Origin: Plazaster borealis
Lineage: Eukaryota; Echinodermata; Asteroidea; Forcipulatida; Labidiasteridae
Assembly (NCBI GenBank): GCA_021014325.1
Contig: CM037461.1
Coordinates: forward strand, 11,003,501 to 11,067,500
Length of the DNA stretch: 64,000 nucleotides
Direction of reading: 5' to 3'
Positions within the stretch are counted from its first letter, which is position 1. Each line of letters starts with the position of its first letter. A model generated the notes under the pieces. The model was given only the letters and a program-made list of their open reading frames with translations. It was not told where the DNA came from and searched no databases. Made by a program: the position numbers and the translations under genes. This document shows positions 32,700 to 43,990 of the stretch, piece by piece.

Positions 32700-35440
32700 C
32701 AAAACACAGACACAACAAGCCCCACAAAGTGTCTCCTGTGAGTTTTCTGTAATTGGATACCCACAATGTGTTAAAAAAAACAATCCAAAAATGACGGACA
32801 GACAAACCGCACGGTGTCCGTGTCGCGAGTATGTCTGTCTGTCTGTCTTCTATATGAGTGTTTTGTGTTAGCTTGTTTGTTTTGTTTGGGCAGTTTGCTT
32901 GTTTGTTTTTTGTGTATTTTGTGTGTTTGTTTGCTTGTTGTTTTACTGTCTGCATGTTATGTTGTTGTCTGTTTCTCTTGTTGGAGTGTTTTGTTTTCGA
33001 TAAATTGTTATTAATGTTCATATTCTTATATATATATTTTTTATGACCAGGGGCTTGTGGAAGACGCATCTTTTTAATGACAGTTTTAAAACTTTTGTAT
33101 TTCCCTGGACTACTGGTCAAAATGTTTTTAGTGTCCAAAGATTTAAAATAAAAAAATAAATAAATAAAACTGTGACCGTCTTGAGCAAGGCTACACAATG
33201 ACCATTAATGTATAACATTAATTTGCCGCACACACTTGACAGCCACTTTCATCAACAGGGTAGGGTGTGCAGCATTTTCAGATTTCCATTCAAACAGGGC
33301 CATGATTAGGGCTGTTTTTTCCCAATGAAAAAAAATAATTTTATGGTTGTGAGAAGAAGTATCCAGGGTTTGGGGTTGTCGCTTGCTGAGCATTTTTCAG
33401 TTGGGATGAGGTAACATTTGAACCTCTAAAACCAGCAGTGATTGTAAACCACATGTGACATTTTTAAGCACACTTACTTGGATTTTGACCATCGTCATCA
33501 GTAGCAGCAAGAATGGTCAGACTATTGCTGGTGCAAACACTGCCCTCCAGAAGATAACCAGCCATTGTCATAAACTGGCTAAATTCAAACATCTGCAGAT
33601 AAATAACAGAAAATAAATTAATATGAATTTATGTCCTCTCTTGAAAGTATAATATACAATTATTCTTAGACTAATTGATGACACAAGAGACAGGATTATT
33701 ATGTTTTGTGACCAAATGCTACAGCTTGAATTTTGTCTTGATTCAGCCAGAAACAATTTGTTACCGGATACCAATACTTTGTATTCAGGGCAAACCGGCA
33801 AATAACTTTAAGAAAATTAAGTGGGGCACACCAGACCCCCCCCCTGGGCACACCAGACCCTGTGGGCACAACAGACCCATTTAAAAGTTGGGCACACCAG
33901 ACCCTTTCAAACACACAAGTAGAAACGTGACCAAAAATTTCAACTACATGAAATCGCTGAGCAAACCAAACCCAGTCATTTGAGGCCATGTAGGCCTTCA
34001 ATAACACAAGAATTAACTACACAAGTAAACATGTGTATAAAGACTTTGGGAAAACCATGCCAACAAAATAATGAATGAAGAAATTCTTTCAATAACAATT
34101 CAAAAAGCTTGTAAGGCCTAAAAACAACAACTTTTTATTGCCCTTTTCCGTCCGGCCCAAAAAATCTGAAATCTGAAATTTTTTAAATGGCAAATTTTTT
34201 ATTTTGTTTGAAGTATTTTATACTTTGATTCCCAGTAAACGACATTTAAGATAGAAATCGATGTTTTTATTTTTTTTCCGCAAAATTATATTTTTTTATG
34301 TTGCAGGCCTGTAAAATCTCCGCTTTCTCATTGACCGTGCCGACTTTTTTATTTCCGCCTTTTTAAAATGTGTGATAAAAAGAGGTGAAGAATTTTCCTG
34401 GTCGGCCTGCTACACATCAGTGACATTCATCATACAGCACACACACGAAGTCCGTAAATCCTATGTCCTTGCTCCATGCTGGCAGCAAGCAGCGCACAAC
34501 GTGAATGGGCGGGTATCCATCACGCACTTGTGTGTTGCAACTCCTTGCCAATAGAGGGCGCTGTTTGGTTGTTGGCATTGCATGTACATGTACATATCCA
34601 TGTACACGCACTTTTAAGTACGGTTCTGCGTGGTATTGAACGCGTCATGTTTTCGAACAACAATCAAGATGTTGGTGCAACAAATCCTCCATGGTGCAAC
34701 ACAAGTGCGTGATGGATACCCTGGCTGAACAAAAATGATTATTTTACAGAATAATGTAAGATTTCTTTCTGTCTTGGTCCGGGTTTTTTTTGTTTTTTTA
34801 AACCTTTTCCTTGCGTGGCAGTTTTCATCGCACGCGTCAATTTCTTTTCCGATGGAACGTTAATGTTTAGAGTGGCATCTATCAAGAGTTTCGGCGTGGC
34901 GGAGCTCCACTCCCATCATTGTTACATGGATGTATTTTTCCGCCTTTTTTTTTAATGGTCCACTCACAGGCCTGATGTTGAGAAACAACTTCATATTTAT
35001 ATTATTATTTTATTTATTCATACATCAAGTTTTTAAAAGTTTATTTTTGTTTTGTATTCACCATATGAATGTTTACTACTTTGACAACATTAAAATGGTT
35101 GAAAACATAAAGTTGTGTGTATATCTACTGTATTTATTCCTCCTCTGACGTATTCAAAAAAAAAAAATGCGACTGCCCGACCCTGTGTTTTTTAAGGCCT
35201 AATGATAAAGCACAATATTACATTTTTTTACACAATAAACCCAGAGAGGCCCACCGCTTATACATATGGAATGACCCCTTGTTAACAACACAGGGCGCAA
35301 AAGCCTCTTAAATGTAAACTTGGTTGAACGAAACTTGAGAATTTCAGTTGACTGTTTACCTGTTTCTACCGCTCAAATCAAAACTTTAAGCCAGCGGATG
35401 TCAACAGACTTTCCAGGTTTAATAGAACACTATACCCATT
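32700..35440. other. Non-coding stretch with simple repeats
   Basis: There is a T/G-rich run (32830-33000), short tandem GGGCACACCAGACCC units (33830-33905) and a part of repeat A's T-rich tail near 34730-34800. An inverted pair lies at 34510-34536 and 34693-34720 (GGTATCCATCACGCACTTGT). No exon recognised. Confidence 0.5.
34510..34720. repeat. Short inverted-repeat unit
   Basis: GGGTATCCATCACGCACTTG at 34510 is repeated inverted at the end of the unit, with about 26 paired bases and a 156-bp spacer. This fits a small MITE of about 211 bp, but I cannot identify a target duplication. It contains one AGAGGGCGCTG word. Confidence 0.5.
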
Positions 35441-35441
35441 C

Positions 35442-35621
35442 TTAACCCCTTGAAGAGGGAAGGCGGCTATGCCCGCTAATCAGGGTCCGAAATTTTGTGG
35501 ACAGTGTAAGCCCTGGAATGCAGTCTGCGGCCGGTACAGCTGTGAGCAAACAAAGGCTGATGTGCAGTCATGCGTGTAAGCCGGGCATTGAGGCCGGATA
35601 ATACCGGCGTCAAGGGGTTAA
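35442..35621. mobile_element. 180-bp piggyBac-like MITE
   Basis: It begins TTAACCCCTTGA and ends TCAAGGGGTTAA, a perfect 12-bp inverted repeat including TTAA at both sides. TTAA followed by C-rich ends is typical for piggyBac-derived MITEs. The interior is GC-rich with GCCGG words and has no ORF. Confidence 0.75.
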
Positions 35622-35629
35622 GGGTCACA

Positions 35630-36940
35630 GAACCAGGTCATAAAAACACAAAGACACAGCGCGGGCGGCTTGTGGTTTGATTGAAGCAAGAGTATTACAA
35701 ACCGAAACAATGTATAACAAACTGCATAGGATTAAGATAAGACGTAATTGGATCTCAATTTAGGAGTGTCAATCGTTCTCCCAGGGCTGGAGAGTGTCTG
35801 AGGCATACATTAAATAAAGAAAAGGATGTCGTTTTTTTCATTTTCGGCTTCGTTTGCGGGAGGAAAGGTTTTTTTTTAGTCATTGACAAAATTTCTGCTG
35901 GGGGAAAAAAAGTTGAAAAAAATATTAAAATATCCAGGGTCGGCCGTATTTTTAGGGTCGGTCAGGTTACGTTAACATAACAAATTATTTTAGGCCTAAT
36001 AGTTGCCTGACAAGTACATGTAGTTAATATAATACGTAAAAGTAAAATTAGGTTAAATTACCTTAACAAAATGACCGTTATGATACAACCATCAAAATTG
36101 ATCCTGTGTCTGACCAAATTTCCGCAACCAAAAAGCCAAACGCGCAAAGCGCGGCCCAAGGGAAAAGACCAGCAACAAAAGCAAAAACACTAACCCATCA
36201 AAGACCGTACACAAGACACCAAATTGGACCTAAAGAGATTATTCCTTTCCAGAGACAAGTGTACCCCATCAAATCTATAAAGGGAGGTTGCCGTCCAATG
36301 AAACTGTGGGTGTAGACTTGGTTCCAAGTCTGTGATTGTGGTTTTTAGTCTACCTGATAGCCATGACATTATTGCCTAAAATAGCGCCCTCTTGTGGATT
36401 TACCTCCGTCATTAACCTACGATCACCGACTTGGGAATCTTGTTCATCGATTTGTACACACCCTTTGGCGAATTAGTCCAAAAGTGGATGGAACACTCTG
36501 ATTGGTCAGATTCGCATAAGATGCATATTCAAATTTAACCGTTTAAACCACGGGACGGGATGCGCGCCGCGCGCCCACGGGACACAGTACAGAAATACAA
36601 CAAAATCACTCGACGATTCCATTAAAACCATAGGTAACACAGTTTTTCGTCTTGCGATAATCGGGTATTTTATTACGTACATTTTCAGTATTTTGTGATC
36701 TTGTATCATTTTAGCTATAAATTATAAATACCAGCGTATACCAACCACTATACAAAAATAAGACCAATGATTTTTGTACAGAAAATGCTGAAGTGATTGT
36801 AACCTATTGGTAATTGACGCAGCCAACAGGGAACATGTGGCCTCCTGATTGGCCATCGCTCTTGGATCAGTGTTATGTAAATTTCAGTTGTGAATAAATT
36901 AATATACCGTATACACAATAGGGTCAAGTCTGAGATCGCG
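35630..36940. other. Non-coding stretch
   Basis: No gene recognised. A strong CCACAAGAGGGCGCTAT word lies on the minus strand at 36381-36397. Confidence 0.45.
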
Positions 36941-36942
36941 AG

Positions 36943-39315
36943 TCAGAGTGTGTGATAGCCAATCTGCGGGGGAGTTTTGCGTGGCTGATGCAGAGAAATA
37001 ACCGCGAACTCAGACTTGAAGTCAAGTCTACTGTGGGTGGTGCAGAACATGAACCCCCCCCCCCACTTATGACATTTAGATCTGGCCCATTTATTAATTG
37101 AGCGTTGCTTTCTTTCCATAGACACGTTGTCCTGCCCCAAAATAAAACACCTGCGGTAAAATGTCAAACCAAACTATTGTTGGATTTTTAAAAATGGAAT
37201 CTGAACGCCAGCGACCAATTTGCTGCATGTTATCCTTTGGCACCCCTAGATCAAATGCTGCAGTGGCCGCACCAATACAGAAAATACGATAATTATTAAA
37301 CCTTGAAGCCCACAAAGTGAGAGTAGCCCCTTTAGTAGTGCATTGAACTGGTTTCGTGACAAAATATCGTCAAAGTGGCAAAACAAAGGGCCTTGCCCCA
37401 ATGGGAGAATATGAATGAAATCATTTAAAGCTTTGACTGGGCACAATGCCTCTTTCTATGAGCTAGCTAAACTAATTCTCTGGGCCGGGCCTCGTGTGAT
37501 TAGTTTTGGACTGATGAAAGGAAATCAAAACTGATGCCTGAATTGTATCAAGATTACAAAATTCAATGTCAGAAATCTGCAAGAGGGAGGCTTGGGCCTT
37601 CTTTGTTGTATGTGCCGTAAATTCCCCAATCCTCATGAAGCCAAAAAATGCACATCGCAACACTGCCCTGAGCATTGAACATTCGGACTGGGATGAACAA
37701 ACATTGGGTTAGGCACTCAACATTTGAGCCAAAATTTTCAAGGTTATTGGCATTTACCATCAGTTGTCGGACGGTCCCTCTTACAACCTTCAAGTACAGG
37801 GTTCGACCTTAGCGGTGGTCCGCTGGCCAAATGCAAGTTGAAACGGCGGCGGACCAGCTGAATCACCGTGCCAAGTGGTCCGGCTGGCCAGTCAAAAATA
37901 TAAGTGCGGCGGAACGCTCAACACATAACGATCACGATGTACTGTACACAACGCACGATCCCGTGCGACACACTGTTTCCAATTTACAGGCTTGTAGCCT
38001 TTTATTTTGTTACTTTGCGTGCGACAATAAATGCAATAAACATTGAACGCTAGAGGGAGTTTTAGAACAATTCAATAGCGCTAGAGTAAATGCCCTCTAT
38101 TGGTGAAATTACGCGATAGCGTACAAAACCAAGTTACAAACGCCTTGACCAAAAACTTGACGTTTCTGCACATGCTCGGGAAAAGCGTTTATTCCCCTGA
38201 AATTGCAATGTCATCATCCCTGTGCGTGCACGCTGAAAACCATTACAGCATTGTCGTTACTGGTACGAACGCACATTCTGTCGACAGCATGGTCAACGGA
38301 GCACAGTTCTGTGGAAATTTTAGGTTGTTTACAAAAAACGAACGTCTATAGGTTTCATTTTACAAAAAGTTACAAATTTAGGATACTTTGGATGAACAAA
38401 AAGAGTATTTTATGGTATAATTTAAGATTTTTTCTTCTTGATTTTTTGTTGTTGTTTTGGGGGGTTTATTTTGCGGGGTGTTGAAGGACTGCTATTGTCT
38501 GTAGTGATCGTGCGTAACATAACACTAACCCTCCTTCGGTACCGTAGATTAATAACAATCATCAATAACAAGTTCATGGTTTTTTTTATCAAGTCGGTTT
38601 TAAAGTTATTTGTTTTTAATTAACCACAAGCATTTTCTTTCATAAAAAAGTACTTGACCCATGGAAATACTTTGACTTGCTGTCTTTGGATCAAAAATCA
38701 GAACATTGTTTCAATCGTATCAGTATGAAAAAGGTTACCAAAAAACTGACGGACCAGTCAAAAACCTGGCATGTAGCAATAGTCGTTGAGGCTAATTGTC
38801 GTAGTGATAACCAAGCGATATACTCCCTGGTATCATGTGATAAAACTGGCAAAATCGTTCCTAACCGCCAACCCTTAAACTTGCAAAATGCATTAATGTC
38901 CGAAGTATATTCCTTTTGCATATTCTGTGTTACTGATATTGCCAGCAAGCGGCCCATCTCACCTTTTACCACACTAGTTGAAGTACAGGTAGAGGCCTCA
39001 TGGTTGTCTCTGCCAAGGGGGCTACCGTGAAGAAAAGATTCATCTGAAAACAGGACAAAGAATCAGCTTTATCATTATGCTTGCCTGGCTCATGCATAGC
39101 CTTAAATAACACATTAGAATTCAAACAGTCAAGCACAAATATCCGCAACAGATGCATTATGCTAGAACAGCGAGATGATTGTTTGTTAACTACATATACC
39201 ACTGCAGAGTTATCAGTACAAAATCGCACTTTGCGGTTTTTCAGGAGATGACCCCAACTCTTGACAGCAACCATCAATGGATAAAATTCCAAAATCGCAA
39301 TGGAAGGTATATTAC
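36943..39315 (-). pseudogene. Ngaro-like retrotransposon remnant: RNase H, recombinase, SGNH
   Basis: The minus strand contains, in order: RNase H (AILEFYPLMVAVKSWG, VRFCTDNSAVVYVVNKQ, about 39300-39000); the recombinase N-terminus (YIAWLSLRQLASTTIATC, about 38800); a gap filled by 37794-38769; the recombinase body with FFGFMRIGEF carrying the first catalytic Arg (about 37640), PLFCHFDDILSRNQFNALL, and a damaged HSFR box read as RIFCIGAATAAF; and then part of an SGNH hydrolase (ILPQVFYFGAG). These align in the same order with the fuller element at 47074-51208. Between the recombinase and the hydrolase a stretch is missing, and frames change repeatedly. The RNase H continues beyond the insertion at 42006-42130. 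Confidence 0.8.
37794..38769 (+). mobile_element. Dispersed repeat A, near full-length copy, hAT-like ends
   Basis: The segment interrupts the recombinase sequence of the Ngaro-like remnant. It begins CAGGGTTCGACC, and its other end reads CAGGTTTTTGACTGGTCCG on the opposite strand, an imperfect inverted pair (CAGG.TT..GAC, then TGGTCCG). The interior matches copies at 905, 26462 and 56155. No transposase frame. Flanking 8-mers are not identical (TTCAAGTA and GCATGTAG), so duplication is unproven. About 26 codons of recombinase are also missing at the site. Confidence 0.6.
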
Positions 39316-40532
39316 TGTGACGAGATTGGGTGGACCGACACAAGTCTAATCTGCCCTTTCTTCGAGAAGGTTCTTGAACCTTTAGTGCGGAAGTAGGTCG
39401 GAGGTGATGGCAGTGTGAGTGGCAGGTCGCTGTGACCAATGTGGGTTGAGCGAGCTACCGAGAGCAAGCTGCCGGCGTGGATGCAGGCGGGCATTGTCCA
39501 ATCAGGTGGTGATCGGGTGATGCCAGGGTGTGTCCAAGCCGAGTGCCGCAGCGTGGCTTGTCCGGGCGCGCCCGGGCTGGCCTGGCAGTGTGATTTTGGT
39601 TAGCAAACAAGAAAGTGCTGTTCAGATTCCGAGTAAGAAAGGCGTGTTTTTTAGGGCTCTGCGAAAGACGTGAAGCTTTGGTGGTGCGGGAATACTCAGC
39701 GAGCACTCCGGGGAGTGTTGGGTTGCTGTTGTGTCCGCCGGAAACACACTGTTGTCTCCGACCCGCTTTCATATCTTTCTACGGCCCTGTTAACTGTGTA
39801 ACTTGCTGAGTGCAGCGTTCCAGTGAGCGATCCAGTAGTAGTCGTGCCGGTAGCTTCATTTGTTGCGTAAATTGTTGCTTATGATTGTGTTGCAGTGATT
39901 GAGTAGCCTTTCAGAGTAGTTGTGATGAAGTGACAGCTAGTAGTTGAGTTCACATAGAACTTCAATGGCACAGTGGGTTGATCATAGAGATTAGCTGACT
40001 AGACAGTTGACCATAGAGGTTGACTCCGGGCCGTTCATTACTGGTTGAGTAATCCAACTGTAAGGAAGCTCAGATAGAGACACTGTGAAACAGTCGGCGT
40101 GCTAGCGTGTACAAATTTGCTGTTAGACTGGATTGGTTCCGTCAGGGGTGCACTCACGTAAGACAAGGTTTGTAAAAGGTTACAGGAAGGAAAGGTATTT
40201 TCCGTGAAAGAGAGTTGCCAGAGAAGGCATTAAAGAGAATTGCCCTTGAGGTAATGAGAGAAGAATTGACACATAGAACTGTGCCTGCGTCCGTTATTTG
40301 TGTCATTCCCCCAGTAATTTATCCTGCCCTGCCCCAGAGTGCTAAGACAATCAGTAACCAGTCGGCGGTAGATCTCCTCCAAACGAGCTCACACCCTGGG
40401 CCTGAGATCGCTCGAAGTATTTCCGAGGTCCGAGGTACCATTTGGGTTTGGGGTTTGCGAGACTTTCGCCACAGATGGTGAACCTCTCTCTGACTTCCGA
40501 ATCTAGATGAGACTCGCAGGAAACCCGCCACA
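39316..40532 (+). repeat. 5' LTR of the deleted retrotransposon
   Basis: About 1.2 kb, from TGTGACGAG to CCGCCACA. Its last 417 bp (40116-40532) are repeated at 41565-42005, with a few substitutions and a short extra GTTTGTCTAAAG-type expansion in the 3' copy. Confidence 0.75.
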
Positions 40533-40534
40533 AA

Positions 40535-40551
40535 TGGTGTCAGAAGTGGGA
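40535..40551 (+). other. Primer-binding site
   Basis: TGGTGTCAGAAGTGGGA follows the 5' LTR after two bases. It starts with TGG, as expected for pairing with a tRNA CCA end. This sequence is frequent in Gypsy-type elements; I do not assign the tRNA. Confidence 0.75.
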
Positions 40552-40724
40552 TGATTGGTGCTGATTAGGTAGGTTGGCACTGAAGAGTTCAGAGCAGGGT
40601 AAAAAGAGTTAGAAATTTCTGGTTGATAGTGCAACCGGAGAGAGAGAAATTTCTGTGGTTGAAAGCGCAACCAAAGATTACAACTCTTTTCTGCGGGTTG
40701 AGAGTGCAACCCAAGAGAGCAGAA

Positions 40725-41545
40725 ATGAGTGGAGATAACACAAAGAGTGTTGAGAGTGAACTGCAGAGGCTAAGAATAGAGGCCCAATTTCTGCAGTGGG
40801 ACAGAGAACTCATGGCTAAAAAGTTAGAGGCAGCCATGAAGGAGAGTAATGAGAAATCTCCCCAAAGAAATGGTGGAGACGGTGCAAGAGCGAAAGAGCC
40901 AGTACGGGCCGATTCAGAAATCGAGTTCCGTCTGCCTTTCGAGAGTTCAGGTTATTTCTCTGGTGTCCGTACGGTCACCCGAGCTTGACCCCAAGGTTGA
41001 GAAAAGAGTAAAGTTTGGAGAAAGTACTCCAATTAAGAGCGGTAGTGCCGGGATTTCCCATTCAGATAATCTGAAAGAGTACAGTGCAGTAGAAGAGCTC
41101 CAGTCTTTTCTGTCGAGCAAGAGTTGCACTGAAGAGAGTAGTGACAGATTTGGGACAGAGACAGTCTCTCCTAAAAGAGTGCACAGTGAACTGTTGAGCT
41201 TTGCCACTAGTGGAGTGGACACTCACGCCAACAGTTCTACAGAGAGTCCAAAGAGTTCAGCAGGGCCCTGGCCGCTGAAAAGAGAACCGAGTGTAATTGT
41301 AGAGAAAGAGAAAGAAGGGAAGGATTTGGTGCAGTCTAATCGACGCCCAAATATTACTCCTGATAGATACAGTGGAAAAGTGCTGTGGAAAGAGTATTTC
41401 CGGCACTTTGAGTCGTGTCGAATAGTAAACCAGTGGAACGAAGAGCAAGCCGTTAGTTATCTGTCGGCAGGTTTGCAAGGAAATGCCCTCAGATTGTTAG
41501 GGGATGTTCCTACTGGTCAGACACAGACATATAGTGGACTAACGT
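40725..41545 (+). pseudogene. gag: Truncated gag of the deleted retrotransposon
   Basis: The ATG at 40725 opens MSGDNTKSVESELQRLRIEA. A frameshift near 40980 moves the frame. The recognisable Gypsy capsid segment is RRPNITPDRYSGKVLWKEYF, then HFESCRIVNQWNEEQAVSYL and GLQGNALRLLGDVP. The frame then runs directly into the 3' LTR at about 41565, so the capsid C-terminus, the knuckle and all of pol have been deleted. An identifiable capsid without pol marks a non-autonomous copy. Confidence 0.75.
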
Positions 41546-41564
41546 GTGCATTTTGGTTGCCACA

Positions 41565-42005
41565 TTTGCTGTTAGACTGGATTGGTTCCGCGAGGGGTGC
41601 ACTCACGTAAGACAAGGTTTGTCTAAAGGTTTGTCTGAAGGTTTGTAAAAGGTTAGAGGAAGGAAAGGTATTTTCTGTGAAAGAGAGTTGCCAGAGAAGG
41701 CATTAAAGAGAATTGCCCTTGAGGTAATGAGAGAAGAATTGACACATAGAACTGTGCCTGCGTCCGTTATTTGTGTCATTCCCCCAGTAATTTATCCTGC
41801 CCTGCCCCAGAGTGCTAAGACAATCAGTAACCAATCGGTGGTAGATCTCCTCCAAACAAGCTCACACCCTGGGCCTGAGATTGCTCGAAGTATTTCCGAG
41901 GTCCGAGGTACCATTTGGGTTTGGGGTTTGCGAGACTTTCGCCACAGATGGTGAACCTCTCTCTGACTTCCGAATCTAGATGAGACTCGCGGGAAACCCA
42001 CCACA
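41565..42005 (+). repeat. Truncated 3' LTR
   Basis: It matches the last 417 bp of the 5' LTR, starting at TTTGCTGTTAGACTGGATTG. The first 800 bp of this LTR were lost with the internal region. Confidence 0.8.
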
Positions 42006-42130
42006 TTACTAATAATATCCAATGGCCATCTACCTTGTACCCGTTTTCCTTAAAAGTATGCTTGTTGCCACATCAGTAAACAACTCCAAAGAGTCATTTG
42101 AATACACCCATCCAGTAAGCCCCTCCCCAT
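42006..42130 (-). pseudogene. Ngaro-like RNase H, continuation
   Basis: On the minus strand this reads GWVYSNDSLELFTDVATS and, after shifts, RWPL just before the insertion edge. It aligns with CAWDDSVELYTDAAASVGY and RWPLYI in the plus-strand element at 49230-49340. The next residues are found at 39315 and below, across the inserted LTR retrotransposon. Confidence 0.75.
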
Positions 42131-42302
42131 TTTACTATGACCAATCACAGCTGCGAAATCTGTGATCACCAAATGGAGCAGCCATTTTGGTGATCTTTTG
42201 CCCCGCGGCGATTGTATTCGAACAGCGGTATTATTTACATACTGGAAAAAAATAAAAAAATACCGCCCTCAATATATTTCTAAGTGCAATCATAACAACA
42301 AT

Positions 42303-42481
42303 GTTATGTCAAATTGTGTAGCTGAAGGCTGCCCCAACAGGGCAGGTAAGCCTGGGCTTTCTTTCTTTATTTCCTGTCGATCCTGAGAGAAAAAAGAGGT
42401 GGATAGTCGCCGTCAACCGAGGTGACTTATATGGAGTCCAAGCGACCATTCTCGACTCTGCAGTCCACATTTTATTTCTGG
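42303..42481 (+). pseudogene. THAP zinc-finger domain exon with two indels
   Basis: The ATG opens MSNCVAEGCPNRAGKPG, the start of a C2CH THAP domain. Two frame changes later come FPVDPERKKRWIVAVNRGD and then WSPSDHSRLCSPHFISG, which carry the conserved Trp, Pro, Cys and His of the domain, ending at a donor GTAAGA. The three pieces are in three different frames because of small losses near 42363 and 42428. THAP domains bind DNA. It could be a decayed gene, a P-element-like transposase start or an assembly error. GC-rich sequence and a GCCATTTTGG word upstream (about 42180) would suit a promoter. Confidence 0.65.
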
Positions 42482-42499
42482 TAAGAATTTAGATTATAA

Positions 42500-43990
42500 T
42501 ATAATGGATCAGTAGCTAGGGCTAGGCCTAGCCCTGGTAGGACGTCAGTCAGTGTACACTGATGTCCTGGGTATAAAGCGCCTCTACAATGCGAACATAT
42601 TTTGAAGTAATTTTTTTTCATAATTTTACCTGATTTAAGAAGCTGAAATTCCGTTCATATGTTCTTTATGTCCCTAACTCACTATTGATGGGTCCAACAA
42701 TAACAATTTCGTCCGCGAATGACATTATTCTAGCAAATAAGTCTGAGTTGTGCACTACCGTTTTTATCATCGTGTACCAATAGACTGTGTAGGCTTAGGC
42801 GCGCATGCGCGACATGCATAGCAACCTGACCGACTTCTGCTATGCAAAGGACGCACATGGCTGAAGCATTCACGTCTTGTCAGTTTCGGCCTGTCGCCGA
42901 GAATGCATAAATTTCCATTTTATTTTCACAATAATGTCATCCAAGGATAAAATTGGCAATTCTGAATAGAGCAGGCGTAAGGTTCAGGACACAAGGAACA
43001 TGTGAGTCAAGTTTCAGTGTCCTTAAAAAGGTAAAAATATGATAAAAAATGGTTATAAATTTTTTCGCAATGGTAGGGGACCTGTATACCCTGGACTCTG
43101 TCGCGTTGTATGCAATGGAGGAGTCCAACCTAGGCTAGGGCTAGGCCTACCCATTCGGATCCGGAGATAGTAATACTACACTATTTAGTTACATCATCAT
43201 CGTGTACTTTATAAAAAAAATATTAAATCATGAATTGATATTAGTACTATATTATTTATGAGGCCTATCTGAACTAGCTAAAAATGGGGTGGAACGTGTA
43301 TGATGTTCGTGAGGTCTGACTCATGGTGACTTGTCTTTCTCTTTCTGTGCCGAAATCTCCCCTGACAGCTGCCTAGCATAACGTACACGGTACACACATG
43401 TACAGTCTACTCCATACAAAACTAAATCAGACAGAAGACCCATTAAATCTGACAGTAGTTCTTGTAAGTAGGAATAGGATAGGATGGGTCGCTAGCTTTT
43501 GTACTTGTCATACATGAGAAGTTATACTAGCTTGACCAGCCAACTGCTTTGCTTGAATTGCTTACTTGCTTGCTTTTGTTGAGGGTGTTGGCCAACCACA
43601 ATTGGTATTGTACTTGCCTTTGTAGCTTAGTAAAAACAATGCCATATTTATTCAGCTAACAGCTATATTTCATTTCCCTTTAATATTTAATTTTTTATTA
43701 ATTTTTTTTTTTATACTGGCACAAGTTGCAGTACAGATTAAAAAGTGAGGTTTGGGATGACTCTTTCTTAATGAAAACACTCAACTCAGTACTTTCCCCG
43801 ACCCCGAGTCCTGGGAAAAAAAGCTAGCGCACGTCGTGTGTGGAAAGGTCTTTTTTGCAATGGAAGACGGAAAACGAAAGAGAAGGGAGGGCTAAAGTTA
43901 GTGGTAGGAAAAGGTCTAAAATAGCTTGGTAAGCTTCAAGCAGACAATACAGGGAATCATCAGCGGGAACATCAGGCTTCCAATTTCTAG
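42500..43990. other. Possible intron between THAP exon and downstream exons
   Basis: No further THAP-protein exon is recognised. The stretch contains simple T-rich runs only. The phase of the THAP donor (1) and of the next candidate exon (2) differ, so at least one exon would be missing if they belong together. Confidence 0.35.

Larger units (their letters stand above)
39316..42005 (+). mobile_element. Internally deleted LTR retrotransposon inside the Ngaro remnant
   Basis: The element starts TGTGACGAG and ends CACCACA, with TTAC flanking both sides (39312-39315 and 42006-42009). It has a long 5' LTR, a primer-binding-like TGGTGTCAGAAGTGGGA, part of gag, and then directly a truncated 3' LTR. 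pol is absent. The Ngaro-like RNase H reading frame stops at its left edge and resumes at its right edge in register, which fixes the borders. LTR copies are about 97% alike, so it is fairly young. It would depend on a full-length relative for proteins. Confidence 0.85.

Noticed and set aside
31936..32764. Several open frames through the GTCCCCAC satellite in both strands
   Set aside because: Open frames follow from the repeat lacking stop triplets. No protein family features and no splice signals.
32665..33198. A long Lys/Asn/Gln-rich minus-strand frame
   Set aside because: Composition follows the T/G-rich simple sequence on the plus strand. No motif.
40215..40481. A frame starting MPEKALKRIALEVMREE, repeated at 41688-41954
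   Set aside because: Both copies lie inside the two LTRs. The match between them comes from LTR duplication. I see no evidence of a coding LTR.
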